NCBI GenBank assembly: GCA_025642065.1
Contig: JAODUP010000105.1
Span: 560,001 to 624,000 of the forward strand
Length of the DNA: 64,000 bases
DNA from: Paralvinella palmiformis
Taxonomy: Eukaryota; Annelida; Polychaeta; Terebellida; Alvinellidae
Direction of reading: 5' to 3'
The notes under the pieces: model-generated
Database searches by the model: none
Told to the model about the DNA's origin: nothing
Seen by the model: the letters and a program-made list of their open reading frames with translations, nothing else
Made by a program: the position numbers and the translations under genes
Part shown: positions 34,976 through 47,687 of the stretch, piece after piece
Layout of the letters: each line of letters opens with the position of its first letter
Position numbering within the stretch: the stretch's first letter is position 1

Positions 34976-35159
34976 AAATACAATGATTAAATATAGAGTA
35001 CACTTTATCATCTAATCCAGAACAAAACTCACCGAAATACCTCATCACAAAAATAACATTTTGATACAGTATTACTGTACGACCAGACTATCTTCAGCTT
35101 CAGGTAAACAAGTTTACTAACGAGCTCATTCATCTCGGTGTGGTCATGTTTGAAGGGTG

Positions 35160-35246
35160 CTTCACTTTCACTTCGCATCATTACCTTTGGAGGTCTTTCG
35201 GCCCATTGGCCTACCTTGTGCACAAAAGTGGCCGTAGAACATAACT
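35160..35246 (+). repeat. SINE body fragment, family A
   Basis: TTCACTTCGCATCATTACC, TTTGGAGGTCTTTCGGCCC and GTGCACAAAAGTGGCCGTAG match the family A 3' half. The head is absent. Confidence 0.6.
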
Positions 35247-35682
35247 TCTATTCTTTTCTCATATATTTGGTATTCATCTAGTTACAATTGATCTGAAGAC
35301 AAAAGCGAACTCCAATTCTTAGTAAGCTGGAAGAATGTAGCCATCTGAAAAAGTGCAAACAAAGAAAAGAAAAAACGAAAACATTTGTGTAATTAATGGC
35401 CGTTTAAAATAAGAACTGTTAGCAAATATTTGCTTTATAGCTAAGTTGGATTTCGAAGTGTTTTGACAAACACCGGATGAGCGTTGAATGCCGATTCTGC
35501 ATGTAAAAAACCCCAACTAACACCGACTTCGAACTTCGGAAAATCGACCTTTGGCTGGTCGGACACAAAGAGTTCAACAAATATTTGATATGCATAACCG
35601 ACGAAGTCGTCTAACACACAGGGACAAATCGTTGAATTAAATGAATGACATCAGGGATTAATATCAAGGATTGATATCGCGA

Positions 35683-36264
35683 ATGGACGTCATGGATCGG
35701 GTTGTTATCACTGACGACAAACGACGGTGTTCATCGCCTGGTGTAACGATAGGTTCTCCGAGAGTTCGTACTCCCGGAGAACGAAGGTCCGTGTCGTCCC
35801 GATTCGAGAACACGGATACGCAATCATCAAGCGAACTTCCATCCGCTAGGAGGAGCTCTTCTGTGAATTGGTATGCCCCAGAAAGGTCACATGGCTGCTA
35901 TGAACGCGTTACGCAGAGGAGAATTCGCAGCGAGGCGTTCCTGGTGACGACAGCATCCAAGCAGGAAACTCATAATCGGAAAGACGGAATTGGATCTCCG
36001 AAGATCAGAAATCTGACACTGAAATCTTCGACTAAAACGGCCGACAATCGGTGTTGTCAGGATGCTATCCGCGCTCAGAGCAGAAGCGTCGCTACGCGCA
36101 GACGCAGCACCGTACCGGATATAGCGTATCGCGAAAAGGGAAGAGCGGCGACTTCGAGAAGCAACAGTCTAGATGTCATCAAACGCCACACAGATGTCAT
36201 TAAAATGTCAAAGTTGTCAGATATCTCCACTAAATCATCAACGAATAAATCAAGGAAGAATCCG
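35683..36264 (+). CDS. CNBD2: CNBD2-like N-terminal exon, basic Ser/Arg-rich
   Basis: The ORF opens after an in-frame TAA at 35659; the first ATG is 35683 (MDVMDRVVITDDKRRCSSPG), with a second at 35692. It runs 194 codons and leaves in phase 0 at NKSRKNP before GTCAGT. The next exon begins in phase 0 (VALLARLRYYV), so the join is open. It is low-complexity in places (Ser, Arg, Thr) with no domain I recognise; human CNBD2, at about 576 aa, is shorter, so this would be an N-terminal extension. Confidence 0.6.
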
Positions 36265-37027
36265 GTCAGTTGATCCATGGGTGATCCGTTCAGTAATCCT
36301 ACATCTCGTTGTTCCCGATAATGCAGAATTTCGATATCCTGGATTTGACATTGCCATCGATGGATCAGATGTTTGGGAGGAGACTAGAATAGTTACTGTA
36401 CTTGGGGGGGGGGGGGGGTATGCACACCTCGGCTGTGGCTAATAAATAGTTATAGGCTTTTGGTCAGCCAAATACATAATCACGATGTTAATGATCTTGG
36501 TATTTCATAATTTAAAGGGTTCAGATGTAGGTTTTTGATAGACTTCTGAAGAGCCTTTGTCTCCGGTTTACGTAAGACATTCGACGTCGTGTGTCACTGT
36601 TAGTATTCAACAACGACGTGTCATATGGTATGACATCCGATTATTTGCACTGTCAGTGTCACGATCATACAAGACAAAACAGTGTGACGTTAAATAAAAT
36701 CCTTTGAAGCTCCAGATTGTCAGTTATCCAATTTTGCATTGTGGCTTGTATACAGTTACTAAAGAAGGCCTTTCGCTGTTAAACGACCACCTTCTCTGTT
36801 GTGCGGTCACAGTTTAGTTTTGATCTAAATAACAATGAAGCCAGGTAAAGCGGAAACTTTCAACATTTAGGTCATATAGCAGTTTTAACAATATTAACAC
36901 CACGTTTATTATGTACTTTGTTTATACTCCACCAGGTAGCGCTGCTTGCCAGGTTACGTTATTACGTCAATTGCGTCATTGGCTTCATCGCTCTGTACAG
37001 AAATGTTAGACAACTTCAGTAAGTATT

Positions 37028-37082
<55 letters not shown>

Positions 37083-40000
37083 TTAACTCTACAAATATGT
37101 GACACTAATAATCATTATGGAAAATTTCTTTCATTTTTACCCGATATGATGATATTTATTTGTCGGTCAACTCACTGCCAAACCATTAATAGCATGAGTT
37201 AACTCACACCATATTCATACCCTGACTAATAACCGTTATTATATCTATGAGTTCTATTTTTAAAACCTTCATTTTATCGTTCAGTATATTCAACCAGCTA
37301 TAATTTTATATTAATGAAAATACACAAACAAAATATTATATTAAATATAATATAATAAATTTATTGTTATCTAGAGGTTATTATTTATAGAAACTACAAC
37401 TATTAGTCATACGTCAATATCAGCGATCACGTGCTCGTATGTTAACTGTTGGGTGACTTAACTTGATAACCACGCCAAAAGACGGCGCCACAGTGATCCA
37501 ATATTTACCGTTGCACAAAATCACATCTTTCTGACCAAACATCCATTGACAAGGAACATAACAACAATAATAATAATAATATAGATTTAAAAAGGGCCTT
37601 TACTAGTAGGAGCCAATCAAAGGCTCTACACAATGGTGATACCCCCACAAATATATAAACACCCAATAAGAAACTTGAACGATCAACATTTTTTATCGAT
37701 TAAAGCAAGTTAGAACAGGCGAATTTTTAGATTTGATTCGGTGACAGGATGGAGTTTTGATATGTAGATGGGATTGAGTTACTCGGAAGTTTCGGGGGTG
37801 GCCATTTAGTTTTTTCAACTTTCATTGAAAATCCCCAAGGATGTCAAGGTAGCATACGATGAATTTGTGTTTATTAAAGCTGGAGGCTATCAGAATTAGT
37901 AATAAAGTGTTGTATATACTATACATCTAGCTTTTGTTAATTGAACTTATACTAAACAGATTTAAACTTTACTCTTCTAGTTTCTGTCGAGAACTTGTTC
38001 CACGAGCTTGGTATTACTACATTAAACACACAATCACCATACGACTATAACCAAGACACAGGTACCTATAATAATATCTGACGATATCACTTGAACATTG
38101 ATATGACTTTTTAATGTATATGCGTTATCAGAGGTATTCAGGTGCTATGCCTTTGAGATATTTTTAATTAGTGTTTAAAGTCGTGAAATGGATACTCAGT
38201 CAAACGGGAAGCCAAAGTAGTTGATTAAGTGTGATATGATCCCATTTTTGAGTATTTCTTTCTATGAGATCAGTATCAGTCTGAATTTATGAAGAATTTG
38301 AAGAAATGGCATATAACGGAGAGCTACAATAGTCTATGCGATATCTAACAAAGTGATGGACCATAGTAATGAGTTCTTCTTGTGTGAAGACATTCGATGT
38401 TCTTAAGTTGGTAGAAGCCAGCTCGGCATACTGATGCGACTTCTGTGTTCTCTTTAAGAGTCATTATGGGTAATAGAAGATTCATCACCAAACCAACGAA
38501 CGAATGAACAACAACAATAACAACAACCAAAAACAACAACAACACCAACAACAAATAGAAGAAGAGCATTAAATCCAAAATCACTGTAAATACACAAACC
38601 ATATACGTATGGTGGAAGAGGCTTTATTGACATACATAATTATTCATGAAAAAAATTAGATAACATACAAAATATGCAGCTGCACTCAAAGATGGAATAT
38701 CATTAAATGAGATAAAGTCCTTATGCTGAACTATAGTATAATAATAAATTGATAGTATGACGAAAACCCCAACTAGCTACTTAAGCTAACTAAAGACTAA
38801 GAGAAAGATATTAAATTATATAATTACAGGGATGGTGGGAGAGGGGGAAATGCTGAACAATGTCTTACAATTGCTGACAGGAAGTGCCTCTAAGAGTCCC
38901 TGTTAGGTGATCCATGTGAGGTATCATGACAGTGCTGCCACCCGTGGAACATTATGTATTTATACCACTCCAAGGATTACTTTTGGAGTGTGCAGAAATC
39001 TGAAATAAATCAAGAAAATTTAACGTGATGTATCTTTTGAGTTGTAAAGAAAGAAATTGATCCTCTGGAGCTAAATTCTTTTTGCTAGGAAATGCAAGAT
39101 GGCGACCATCAGCAACAAGAAGTATTTAATTTCGCGATTTAAACTCCAATACTGATGTGTAACAATTCATTTTAGAAGTTTGAGTTATACAAAACTTTTT
39201 CGATATTACTTTGAGTGTTTCCATATTTTTCACTGATGCTACTAGACTATAATCCATGTGCGCAATATTTCTGACGTTTTTCAGATATCCCGTTCACTGT
39301 TTTCGGCAAAAATTCATAAAACAAATTAATTTCTGTTCGGATATTTATCCTTACAAAAAACCAAAACACATATTTACAGTTCAAAATAGTTTTAATCCAC
39401 AAAAGGACATGAGTATATATTTTTGTGGAAATAATATCTTAGAGGAATTCAAGTCGAATAAGGCGCTTTATAAAATATTATTATTATTATCATAAAAATA
39501 GTTTTTTTTGTAATATAATTTTGGGCGAAAAATTAATTTACACGTTTAGCTGAAAGTTAATTTTAACTTTTTATATTTTAACTTTTCTCCTATCACCCAG
39601 ACTCCATAAAATAATCTGTATGTCTTTCAACCCCCCCCCCCCCCCCATAAACACACAAGGTGGTATTAGCCCATTTCCCAGCCCCTAGGCTTTTAGGATA
39701 AATTCATATCCTAATGTATCGCTACTGCCCAAAGTGTATTTTAGCATTGGAACCCTAGGGCGTTGGTAATAGTAGCTCAGCAAAAACAAATTGATGGAAT
39801 CCTTGTCCCTGCGGGGCCCTTGTGCTTCAATCGAGTCATCCTTATGGATAATACAGCCCTGTCCACCCCTCCCCCTCCTCATCCAACTTTGTGTTACTCA
39901 CAGATGCTGTCCTTTTGTCTGTGAACTAATTTAAACGAGTAAAAAGCCGACAAAGACCACGATTTTATAATGCATGCACTTATATTTCAGTCGTCAGTCC

Positions 40001-40544
40001 GAAGTGTACGCAGATCAACTGGATATTGCAAATAAAAGTACTTGTATCAACATCAATCCCACGGAGTCGGCGGTATTATTTGATCCTACCTATTATCAAG
40101 CAATAAGACAGGTAACTGATAACAATAACCATGGGCAATAATTGAGGGATGATTCACGGAATCATATCCAGACCGGATGCTAAGACAGTTGGTTGGGAAT
40201 AGGGGAGGATGGGATATATAAAGGGACACTTATAGCAGAATACGTTTTCAAGTGTTTCAATTTATTTTCAAGTGTGAACCATAAGCCACCCACTCGCACC
40301 CCGCCTGGTGTATACAGTCTGTGAACATCATTTGGTCTTCATTCCAGAGGAACTGTATTCAGGAATATGCAATTTATCACTTCAGAGCGATTTTTTCGTT
40401 ATATTAATTACACATAGGAAATATTTTAATTCAGCATGAATACGATGTAAACAGAACCGAAAGAATTGGCAGAAATAATAGATTATTTTTTGAAAAACAT
40501 GATCCATGTCGAGTTGTGATCTTAGTACACACACACACGCACGC

Positions 40545-40582
<38 letters not shown>

Positions 40583-40979
40583 ACACTGATAATAACAATT
40601 ATATATTTCAGATGCGATTAAACGATAAATCCAGGAAAATTCTGAACAAGGAACCAGATCAGAGATCAGACGAAGACTTAGTTTATGTGAGTCGCGGAAT
40701 GTTTGGGCATTAAGATAATTTAATGTACATTTTATTCACTTTATTAAGCTCACTGTTTCTTGATACCTGCGTGATGTACCTCCTGTAGGTGATGATCTCA
40801 TTAAGGTCAATATCTCTGATAGCTGATTATCCATTAAAACTTCAGAAGATGATAGCTTCTCGAGCACGATTTTCTAGGTCAGTAGTTTGTTTGTCTGTTT
40901 TTATTGATCTTTATGACTTTCTTGTTTCTTCAGCATTTTTTCAGCAATCTGACATAGCTATATATATATAAACACACAT

Positions 40980-41024
<45 letters not shown>

Positions 41025-42976
41025 AATGATTGTCATGGATGGTAGTTTGTAGTCGTTTGTTGTCAAGATACCACATAGGAAATAGATCTCACATGGACCA
41101 TATATGTATAAGAATCATTGCATGGTCATGAAACGAAACAGAAATACAAACACAAACAAACAACACTTCTACTACTTTATCACCATACGCCTTAACTATA
41201 TTTCTAATGATAAAGTCAGAAATAAAAAACTGACTTGAAGAATTTCCATGTAATTAGCCATGACACTCTGCTAGTGTTGTTCTTGATGATGATGATGATG
41301 ATGATATGATGGCGACAACAATATCAGTGTTACACTTTTCAGCTTTGAAGGTGGCCGAATCCTGGTAAAACAAAATCAAGCGCCAAGTTGCTTTTACGTC
41401 ATCATATTTGGGTCAGGTCAGTATCGTTCTCGCTTATGTGGCTTTCTATCAATCAAGAGTTAACTGTACAACAACAGCACAAAATATGCATTAAAACACC
41501 AAAGGTTGTTATTTACTGTCAGATAAATGTTTAAGCTTCTTATCATAAATTATGGATGATGAAAAGTCAAACGAGATCAAATATAATTTATTGTTCTTCA
41601 GTCATGATCTGTGTCGTGAACGAGAACGAGATAAGGGCAAGGACGAAATGTTATCTAAATAGAGGAGAAAGCTTTGGGGTGAGCGGTATATTGTTAGGGT
41701 CTGATGTATTGGTTATCACAGTGAGTGAGTGAGTGAGTGAGTGAGTGACTGACTGACTGACTGACTGACTGAGTGAGTGAGTGAGTGAGTGAATTAAGTA
41801 TGTTGAGTGAATCAAATGAATCGAGTCAGTAAATTGAGTTAAGGGAATTGAGTTAATTGAGTGAATGCATTAAGCTTAGATGCGTGAGTGAATGAGTTGA
41901 GTAATTTGAGTTGAGATGGAGTGTGTGGGCGAGGAGTGAGTGAGTGGGTGAGTGAATGAATCAGTCAGTCAGTCAGCCAGCCAGCCAGCCAACCAACCAG
42001 TCATTCATTCATCCAGTCAGTCAGTCAGTCAGTCAGTCAGTCAGCTAGTGAGCCAGTCAGTCAGCCGATCAGTCTGTCAGTTAGTCGTGAATGAGTGGAT
42101 GAGTGAATCAGCGAGTTATGTAGTTAGTTGGTTATGAGATGTAAAGGAACGTTCTGCCAGACGGATACAAAGATAATCAGACAGACGGAGAGACAAACGG
42201 ACAGATAGACGGACAGACAGACGGACAGACAGTAAGTCAGACAGTGGAGTAATATTTTATCTGTCATCAAGGAGTTGGCTATTGTTGAACGCACAGTGAG
42301 GCAGGCGACCGTTATTAACAGAACTTATTCGGAGTTTCTTGTTTTGGATCATGAGGTAAAACCGTGGGACATCTTCTAATGGAGGATCTATATCTAGCTC
42401 TATGTGGGCCATAATGGGATTTATAATGGCGATTAAGACATATTTAATCGAAATGAGAAAGTAATACTACTCTTTATATGAGGATTTATTATTATTATTA
42501 TTAGGCATTTCGAGTTGTGATTTTCATGATCTTGACCTAATCTAGTGATATTCATACGTCACAGCGCATCAACAATTAACAATAAGCATATTATTAAATT
42601 TATTCTTTTTACTAAAGTCAATCAGATTATTCCCTTCGATCGAGAAACGTGTAGATTACTTTTATTTCAGGCTTATGAGGATATTTTCTTAGCTGGAGGA
42701 GAGGACAATTTATATGATCCAGCTAATAACCAATTCTTGCAGTAAGTTTCTAATGTAATATATTGCCGTATTTGACCTTTTGTTAGAAGATCTATTACAA
42801 TTGTTTGACTTTGGCAGATGAGTAGTTATAATCCCAATCGAGTAATGTAGAATCATTGCATTAACACTAATATTATAATCCGCAGTTCCTTGTTCTTCCT
42901 GAAAGATTGGCCAATGGAGAAACTTAGTCTGGATCCAAAAATATATCTCTTCCATTTCTTCAGGTAAATGGACGCG

Positions 42977-43019
<43 letters not shown>

Positions 43020-43042
43020 TAGATAGATAGAGAGATAGAAAG

Positions 43043-43087
<45 letters not shown>

Positions 43088-44186
43088 CTAGATAGATAGA
43101 TAGATATTTGATAATAATATTATAATTAGAATTACAACCTTGTCTAAATGTGTTTGGTGTTACAGTAGCTGAGTGTGATATTTATTTATACGTTATAATT
43201 CTACTGTTATTGTAATTCTAATGTATTTTAGACGTGGCAGTGTTATCGTGAAGAATAGTAGAGATTCTAGTTGGCTATATATCGTTAGAACAGTAAGTTA
43301 TCTTCCTCCGTAGATGCTCATTAAGCCTTGATCGGACTTTGATGACTTTTTTGATAACAATCGTCATTTGGACGATGTGAATGTTGCTTAATTGGATGAC
43401 TCAGAAATCTCTGACCTCTTGTTTTTGCAATTTATTTCGTAATAAACACATTTTAGCCAAACATTATATTGATGAGGATTTTCCACATCCACATACAGGG
43501 AAGTGTCCGTGTGTTAAAGATGCTAAATTATGTGGCACCGACAGTAAAGGCTAAACCTATAAGAGAATCATCTTTGAAGTCTGTCATCATATTGTCTTCA
43601 TCCAGTAAGATGTTGGCCAAAGTAAGTGATGATGTGCTACTTTTGTCAGCTGACTGACTGATTTGTAATAAATACTTAAATTGTGAAGGTGATATTTTAA
43701 ATGAATTTAACTATTATTTCTACACATATATGGATTACGCTTTTCCTATTCAAATTATTTTTTCTTTTAAAATAATTGTTTTAATAATAGCCGCCAGGTA
43801 CAACAAAGAATTGGCCGAAAAGGACTCCGCATGGAGATTGTTGGTCAAGTGGACCATGTAAAGGTGACTATGTTGTTATTGTTTAAAACTAAGTTTGAAA
43901 TTCGATCAGTCAACTAAATATATATCTAGGTAACGCTTATTTCCATAACCCTTATGCCTAACTGCCTTATAGGAATGTCTAGCCATATTACACACACACA
44001 CATACGCACACACACATACGCACACATACACGCACACGCACACACACACACAGGGACTGGTGAGACATTACACATGTCTCAGCAAGAAAAGTCGCCACTC
44101 TGGATTCCGTCCCCTGAAGAAACGTCCAGAGTTTGAATTCACGGTTCGAGATTCTCTGTGTCTGTGCCTTATTATACACAGCTAAA

Positions 44187-44232
<46 letters not shown>

Positions 44233-45263
44233 CACACACACACACACACACATAACCTTTGTTTACATCGATCCAGTTTCCGGTGATGTACCACAAGAGA
44301 AGAAAACTCTGGTCAATCTATTAGAAAATATCGAGGATGACAGAACAAAGCCGGTAAGGTAGCTGATATGATTGACATCGATTATTCAGACATAAAGTAA
44401 ACACATTTAAAGTTATTCAAGTACGATTATCGAAACATCGGGATCTAATCCGTTGATCATTCTACCAAGGATCTGACGGACTCGTCGCTCTTCGTCCACA
44501 TGCAGACCTTGACAAAAGGTCAAATATTTGTAAGTAGTTGTTTATATAATAACTTTATACCTCCATTGATTACTATTTTAGTAAACGTAAATTAAACTTC
44601 TGATATTTAATTATATAATTATATAGTTTGCGTTCAACTTAAACAAATCAGTTGAATTACAACAACAAATCCTAACCATCACATCTGGATAAACTACTCA
44701 CTACACATCTCGCAACCAATTTCTAAATATATTTATTGCCGATTTATCCCGTCGGATGAAGAAAACCGATAATAAGAGATTTACATGTTAAGCGCAATTC
44801 CCCTCAAATCATTTAATGCCCTCAATTTAAAGTGTCTTCTTCCCCTAATCAAATAAAGTTAATTTCTTTCCCGATTTATACCGTAGATGTTAATTACTGA
44901 TATACAGTAAGGTGGGTGATTAGCGGCGAAATTTGAATCGCATTATAATATTGTTGACATTTGGGTTCGACTTACATACATCCTGTATACGATCGATTAT
45001 TGTAAGCATTTTTAAGAAGCGACGGCGAAATGTCGCCTCTTCCGATTCAGCCGCTTGTTAATCAGCCAGACGTCATATTCACGATTAATGAATCTCTGTG
45101 CCTGTGCCTTAAATCACACTCCTACAATAACCTACTCACGATCAGACATAAACAAAGAAGGCGTTTAGCTTCATGTAAATAGAGAGTTAGTTATTGTCTG
45201 ATGTTGTTATGGAGGTATACGTTTTCAAGGATGTTGTTTGGGAGTTGATCCTCTGAGCCAGTA

Positions 45264-45297
<34 letters not shown>

Positions 45298-45673
45298 TGC
45301 GCGGGCACACACACACATGCACGCACGCACACACACACGCACACAGTTAACTTCTATTATTTTCCGTTTAAGGGTTTAGAATCAATGGTCCATGACGACC
45401 AGCCACGTCTGTATCTTGTCAGTAATGGCGCTGAATGTGTAATTCTTAACAAACAGTTTTACCTGAAACACTGTCCATTCCGAGTATTGGATGACCTCAG
45501 ACGACAGGTAAGCTATGATAAGCCCCCCCCCCCGAGTTAACACCACACGGTTACCACATCTTGTCATTATCCGTTTTTATACCGAGAAGAGAAGAATATA
45601 ACTAAATAACAATTTTACACACACACACATACACACCTGTACACAACACACACCTGTACACACACACCCACAT

Positions 45674-45716
<43 letters not shown>

Positions 45717-47476
45717 AATAAACGATAATTGATTGCCCATAATATCATCTTTATATAATATTACTCCCTTCAAATTTCCTCTTAATATAAACATGGCCGC
45801 CGCAGTAGACGTATTTAGACCAGATCACGGTGTGTTTTCGGTGATAGTGTCAAAATCCAGATTTATTCGGTAATGTTACATCCCATCTTACCGATCTATG
45901 GCATAATATTATAGCATTTATTATAACCCAAGCCTAAGTACTAACACTGTGTGGGCAGACAGTAAAAAGGCCTGTACTACTTTAACATGAGAATCGTTGA
46001 GAGTTTCTGATCTGATTAAAGCAACAATTTGTTACAGATAATCATGAACGAGTAAGTACTTTGTTTTGTCATGACATGATCCGATGAAATATCTCGCATC
46101 CGGATGGGAGAAAAATAAAAATAATCATAATAATATTAACAGCAATATCCATTTATTAGCTTTAAAAAACAATAAATGTGTGTTGGAAAAACCGTAGAAT
46201 CGGTACCCATCAACTTACACCTGAAATATCGTTTTAAGAAAGAGCGATGAATGCGAGACTATTTTACTTAACATCCACATTTGTTACACCTGAAAGATGT
46301 GACCACGTGGTGGGGGGGGGGGATACTCTCTGAGACACAGTTAATATAGAGATTCGAATCCCGAGTTGGTGACCTGGAGCGCAAGGCTCTAAAAATATGT
46401 CATTTCAGCATCCCTATTGTCAAAAAATGGAAATCCTATTTGCGGGTACAGCTTAAGGTGTATTGTGAGGTGACGATATGTAGCAACATCCTAAAATATA
46501 TACCGGCCGTTCTGGATCAGATAAATTAATTTCAGACTGATACACAACAGTAACTAGCAGGAACGTCATATTATAAATATGTCCAAATTTTCTGGATCAG
46601 ATGAGTTAATTGGGAGAGATACACAATAGTAGTATGTACATCGTCATCTCCGTTATGATTATAATAAACAGATGACATTTGTGTATCTACGATACGAATC
46701 AACATACGTGTGTTCAGTAGTACTATCCAGTCAATTTAATTCCGGAATTCAATTAATGGGCAATTCCAATTCTGCAGTTGGAATTGATTATTTTTTAAAA
46801 AGGATTGGCATTGATAAATTTGGAATTGGAATCGAAGTCTGCTACAAAACAAATTAATTTACCATTTAATTTTTTAATTCAGAAATGTTTTTTCCATGAC
46901 AATCCTATTTGGAATATGAACTACTCGGAGTAGGTATTCCAAGTAGGTACTCGGAGTAGGTACTCGAAGTACAAATGAACACACACCGTAACATTATGAA
47001 CACGTTATATATGTTTGAATGGAATTGAATTGCTCTATTTAAAATTGATAAATTTGATGTGAAATTGCCAAATGTCTGATACTATCTGTATAAATAAAAT
47101 CGAATGTGTGTTTGTTTGCCTCTTTTCTCAACAACAGCAAAACATCCCCCAGGTGGGAGCACTTTATGATGGTTAATTGGTGTTTGCCAGGGCTATTTCA
47201 GTTCTTATAGCTCTCCGTAATTTTGTTTAATGAACACACACGCACGCATGCATATACACGCGCGCACACACGCACATACAGGCAATAATCCGAGATATAT
47301 AAACAATAATTAATTAGTTTTATTTAATTTCTTAGATTCAACCTTATCCATCAGATGAAGCACTACAGAATAGCTTGAAGGTGAAAGTTAACTGGGAAGC
47401 TTATAAACAAAAACTAATAGCCGAGTTGTGTGATGATAGCAGAAGGAGACCAACATGTCTATTATACAAGGTCTAG
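35683..47476 (+). CDS. CNBD2: CNBD2-like cyclic-nucleotide-binding protein, 17 exons, 667 aa
   Basis: Exons: 35683-36264, 36936-37018, 39991-40111, 40612-40686, 40789-40877, 41343-41416, 41602-41678, 42272-42355, 42671-42741, 42886-42963, 43232-43292, 43499-43621, 43791-43863, 44277-44353, 44470-44529, 45373-45507, 47336-47476. All have AG/GT borders and matching phases, summing to 2001 coding bases plus TAG. Residues 1-194 are basic and Ser-rich. Residues about 318-395 form a CNBD, with ILVKQNQAPSCFYVIIFGS and the phosphate-binding cassette FGELAIVERTVRQATV, where E368 and R377 are the expected ligand contacts. Residues about 420-475 resemble a second, incomplete CNBD (FFRRGSVIVKNSRDSSWLYI). 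The C-terminus has the CNBD2-type IQPYPSDEALQ..VNWEAYK block. The mouse orthologue (CRIS) binds cAMP and is needed for sperm function (family knowledge). The first exon's membership is the least certain part. Confidence 0.85.
36403..36419. repeat. Poly-G run
   Basis: A G run of about 15 bases in the first CNBD2 intron; one of many in the window. Confidence 0.85.
36936..40111 (+). CDS. CNBD2: CNBD2-like helical exons before the CNBD
   Basis: Exon 36936-37018 (VALLARLRYYVNCVIGFIAL, YRNVRQL) leaves in phase 2. Exon 39991-40111 enters with one base, making His, then RQSEVYADQLDIANKS and ending LFDPTYYQAIRQ in phase 0. The next exon (40612-40686) continues MRLNDKSRKILNKEPDQRSD, which resembles the pre-CNBD helix of CNBD2 proteins. 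The 2.97-kb intron between them has a (TA)n run (37032-37080) and an inverted family C tail. Confidence 0.8.
37032..37080. repeat. (TA)n microsatellite
   Basis: A TA run of about 24 units, 13 bp after the CNBD2 donor at 37019. Confidence 0.9.
37577..37640 (-). repeat. SINE/LINE 3' tail, family C, inverted
   Basis: On the minus strand: GTAGAGCCTTTGATTGGCTC, CTACTAGTAAAGGCCCTTTT and a (TTA)n tail, matching the plus-strand copy at 15344. Confidence 0.55.
40530..40577. repeat. (CA)n microsatellite near an exon
   Basis: A CA/CG run that ends about 35 bp before the CNBD2 exon acceptor at 40611. Confidence 0.9.
40612..42355 (+). CDS. CNBD2: CNBD2-like exons encoding the cyclic-nucleotide-binding domain
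   Basis: Five exons. 40789-40877 gives ISLIADYPLKLQKMIASRAR; 41343-41416 gives FEGGRILVKQNQAPSCFYVI; 41602-41678 gives the GSV-MICVVNE strand and ends NRGESFG; 42272-42355 starts ELAIVERTVRQATV. The splice between 41678 and 42272 falls inside FG/EL of the phosphate-binding cassette. Glu and Arg of the cassette are both present, so ligand binding is plausible. The 593-bp intron between the last two exons is almost entirely a tetranucleotide repeat. Confidence 0.88.
40970..41025. repeat. Compound microsatellite (TA)(CA)(TA)
   Basis: Short TA, then CA, then TA runs within a CNBD2 intron. Confidence 0.85.
41721..42110. repeat. Tetranucleotide array (GAGT/GACT/CAGT)n
   Basis: Perfect GAGT and GACT runs at 41721-41795, a degenerate middle, then CAGT/CAGC/CATT runs at about 41965-42090. 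It fills the intron between the exons for FG and ELAIVE of the CNBD. A (GACA/GACG)n tract follows at 42175-42245. Confidence 0.9.
42671..47476 (+). CDS. CNBD2: CNBD2-like C-terminal exons
   Basis: Nine exons. 42671-42741 gives AYEDIFLAGGEDNLYDPANN; 42886-42963 gives SLFFLKDWPMEKLSLDPKIY; 43232-43292 gives RGSVIVKNSRDSSWLYIVRT; 43499-43621 GSVRVLKMLNYVAP; 43791-43863 a linker; 44277-44353 VPQEKKTLVNLLENI; 44470-44529 DLTDSSLFVHMQTLTKGQIF; 45373-45507 QPRLYLVSNGAECVILNKQF; 47336-47476 the end. The acceptor of 44470 (ctaccaag) is weak but keeps frame and family similarity. Confidence 0.85.
42980..43110. repeat. (TA)n and (GATA)n microsatellites
   Basis: TA runs at 42980-43014 and 43047-43085, each followed by GATA repeats, suggesting duplication of one compound unit. 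Confidence 0.9.
44190..44253. repeat. (CA)n microsatellite
   Basis: A CA run with one AA break, about 25 bp before the CNBD2 exon at 44277. Confidence 0.9.
45264..45346. repeat. (CA)n with CG interruptions
   Basis: CA-rich run immediately before the CNBD2 exon at 45373. Confidence 0.85.
45617..45712. repeat. Compound (CA)n(GA)n
   Basis: CA-rich run followed by a GA run, in the last CNBD2 intron. Confidence 0.85.
46720..46985 (+). repeat. Dispersed repeat, family E, copy 1
   Basis: Segments CAATTCCAATTCTGCAGTTG, GGAATTGATTATTTTTTAAA, TTTCCATGACAATCCTATTT and GTAGGTACTCGGAGTAGGTA recur, diverged, at 57343-57560 in the same order. No coding potential; class unknown. Confidence 0.65.
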
Positions 47477-47503
47477 GAATATCTATTATTTTAAATAACT
47501 TCT

Positions 47504-47505
<2 letters not shown>

Positions 47506-47546
<41 letters not shown>

Positions 47547-47687
47547 AAACGAGACTTATATTTACATTACGTAACAATCAACCAATAATGCATCAGTATT
47601 CATTTCAAATTGTAAAATCATATATTCTTGAAAATTACTATATATATATATATATATTATTATACCAAACTTATAAAGCGCTCTTTT

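Larger units (their letters stand above)
22641..35682. other. Intergenic region between Wnt5 and the CNBD2-like gene
   Basis: This is 13 kb without a supported intact gene. It contains a THAP-domain remnant inside an inverted-repeat element, a TTAA MITE, two LINE fragments, SINE copies, a 244-bp tandem duplication and a 540-bp compound microsatellite, each listed separately. Stretches 22980-24380, 26450-28150 and 31600-33180 appear to be unique AT-rich DNA in which I see nothing specific. Confidence 0.7.

Noticed and set aside
34241..34983. Long ORFs (up to about 207 aa) on the minus strand
   Set aside because: They are translations of the ACAT/CA/TA microsatellite (Tyr/Val/Cys/Met repeats) and carry no domain.
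37981..38061. Extra CNBD2 exon (SVENLFHELGITTLNTQSPY)
   Set aside because: Neither flanking exon has a compatible phase; direct joining of the flanking exons is in phase and matches the family.
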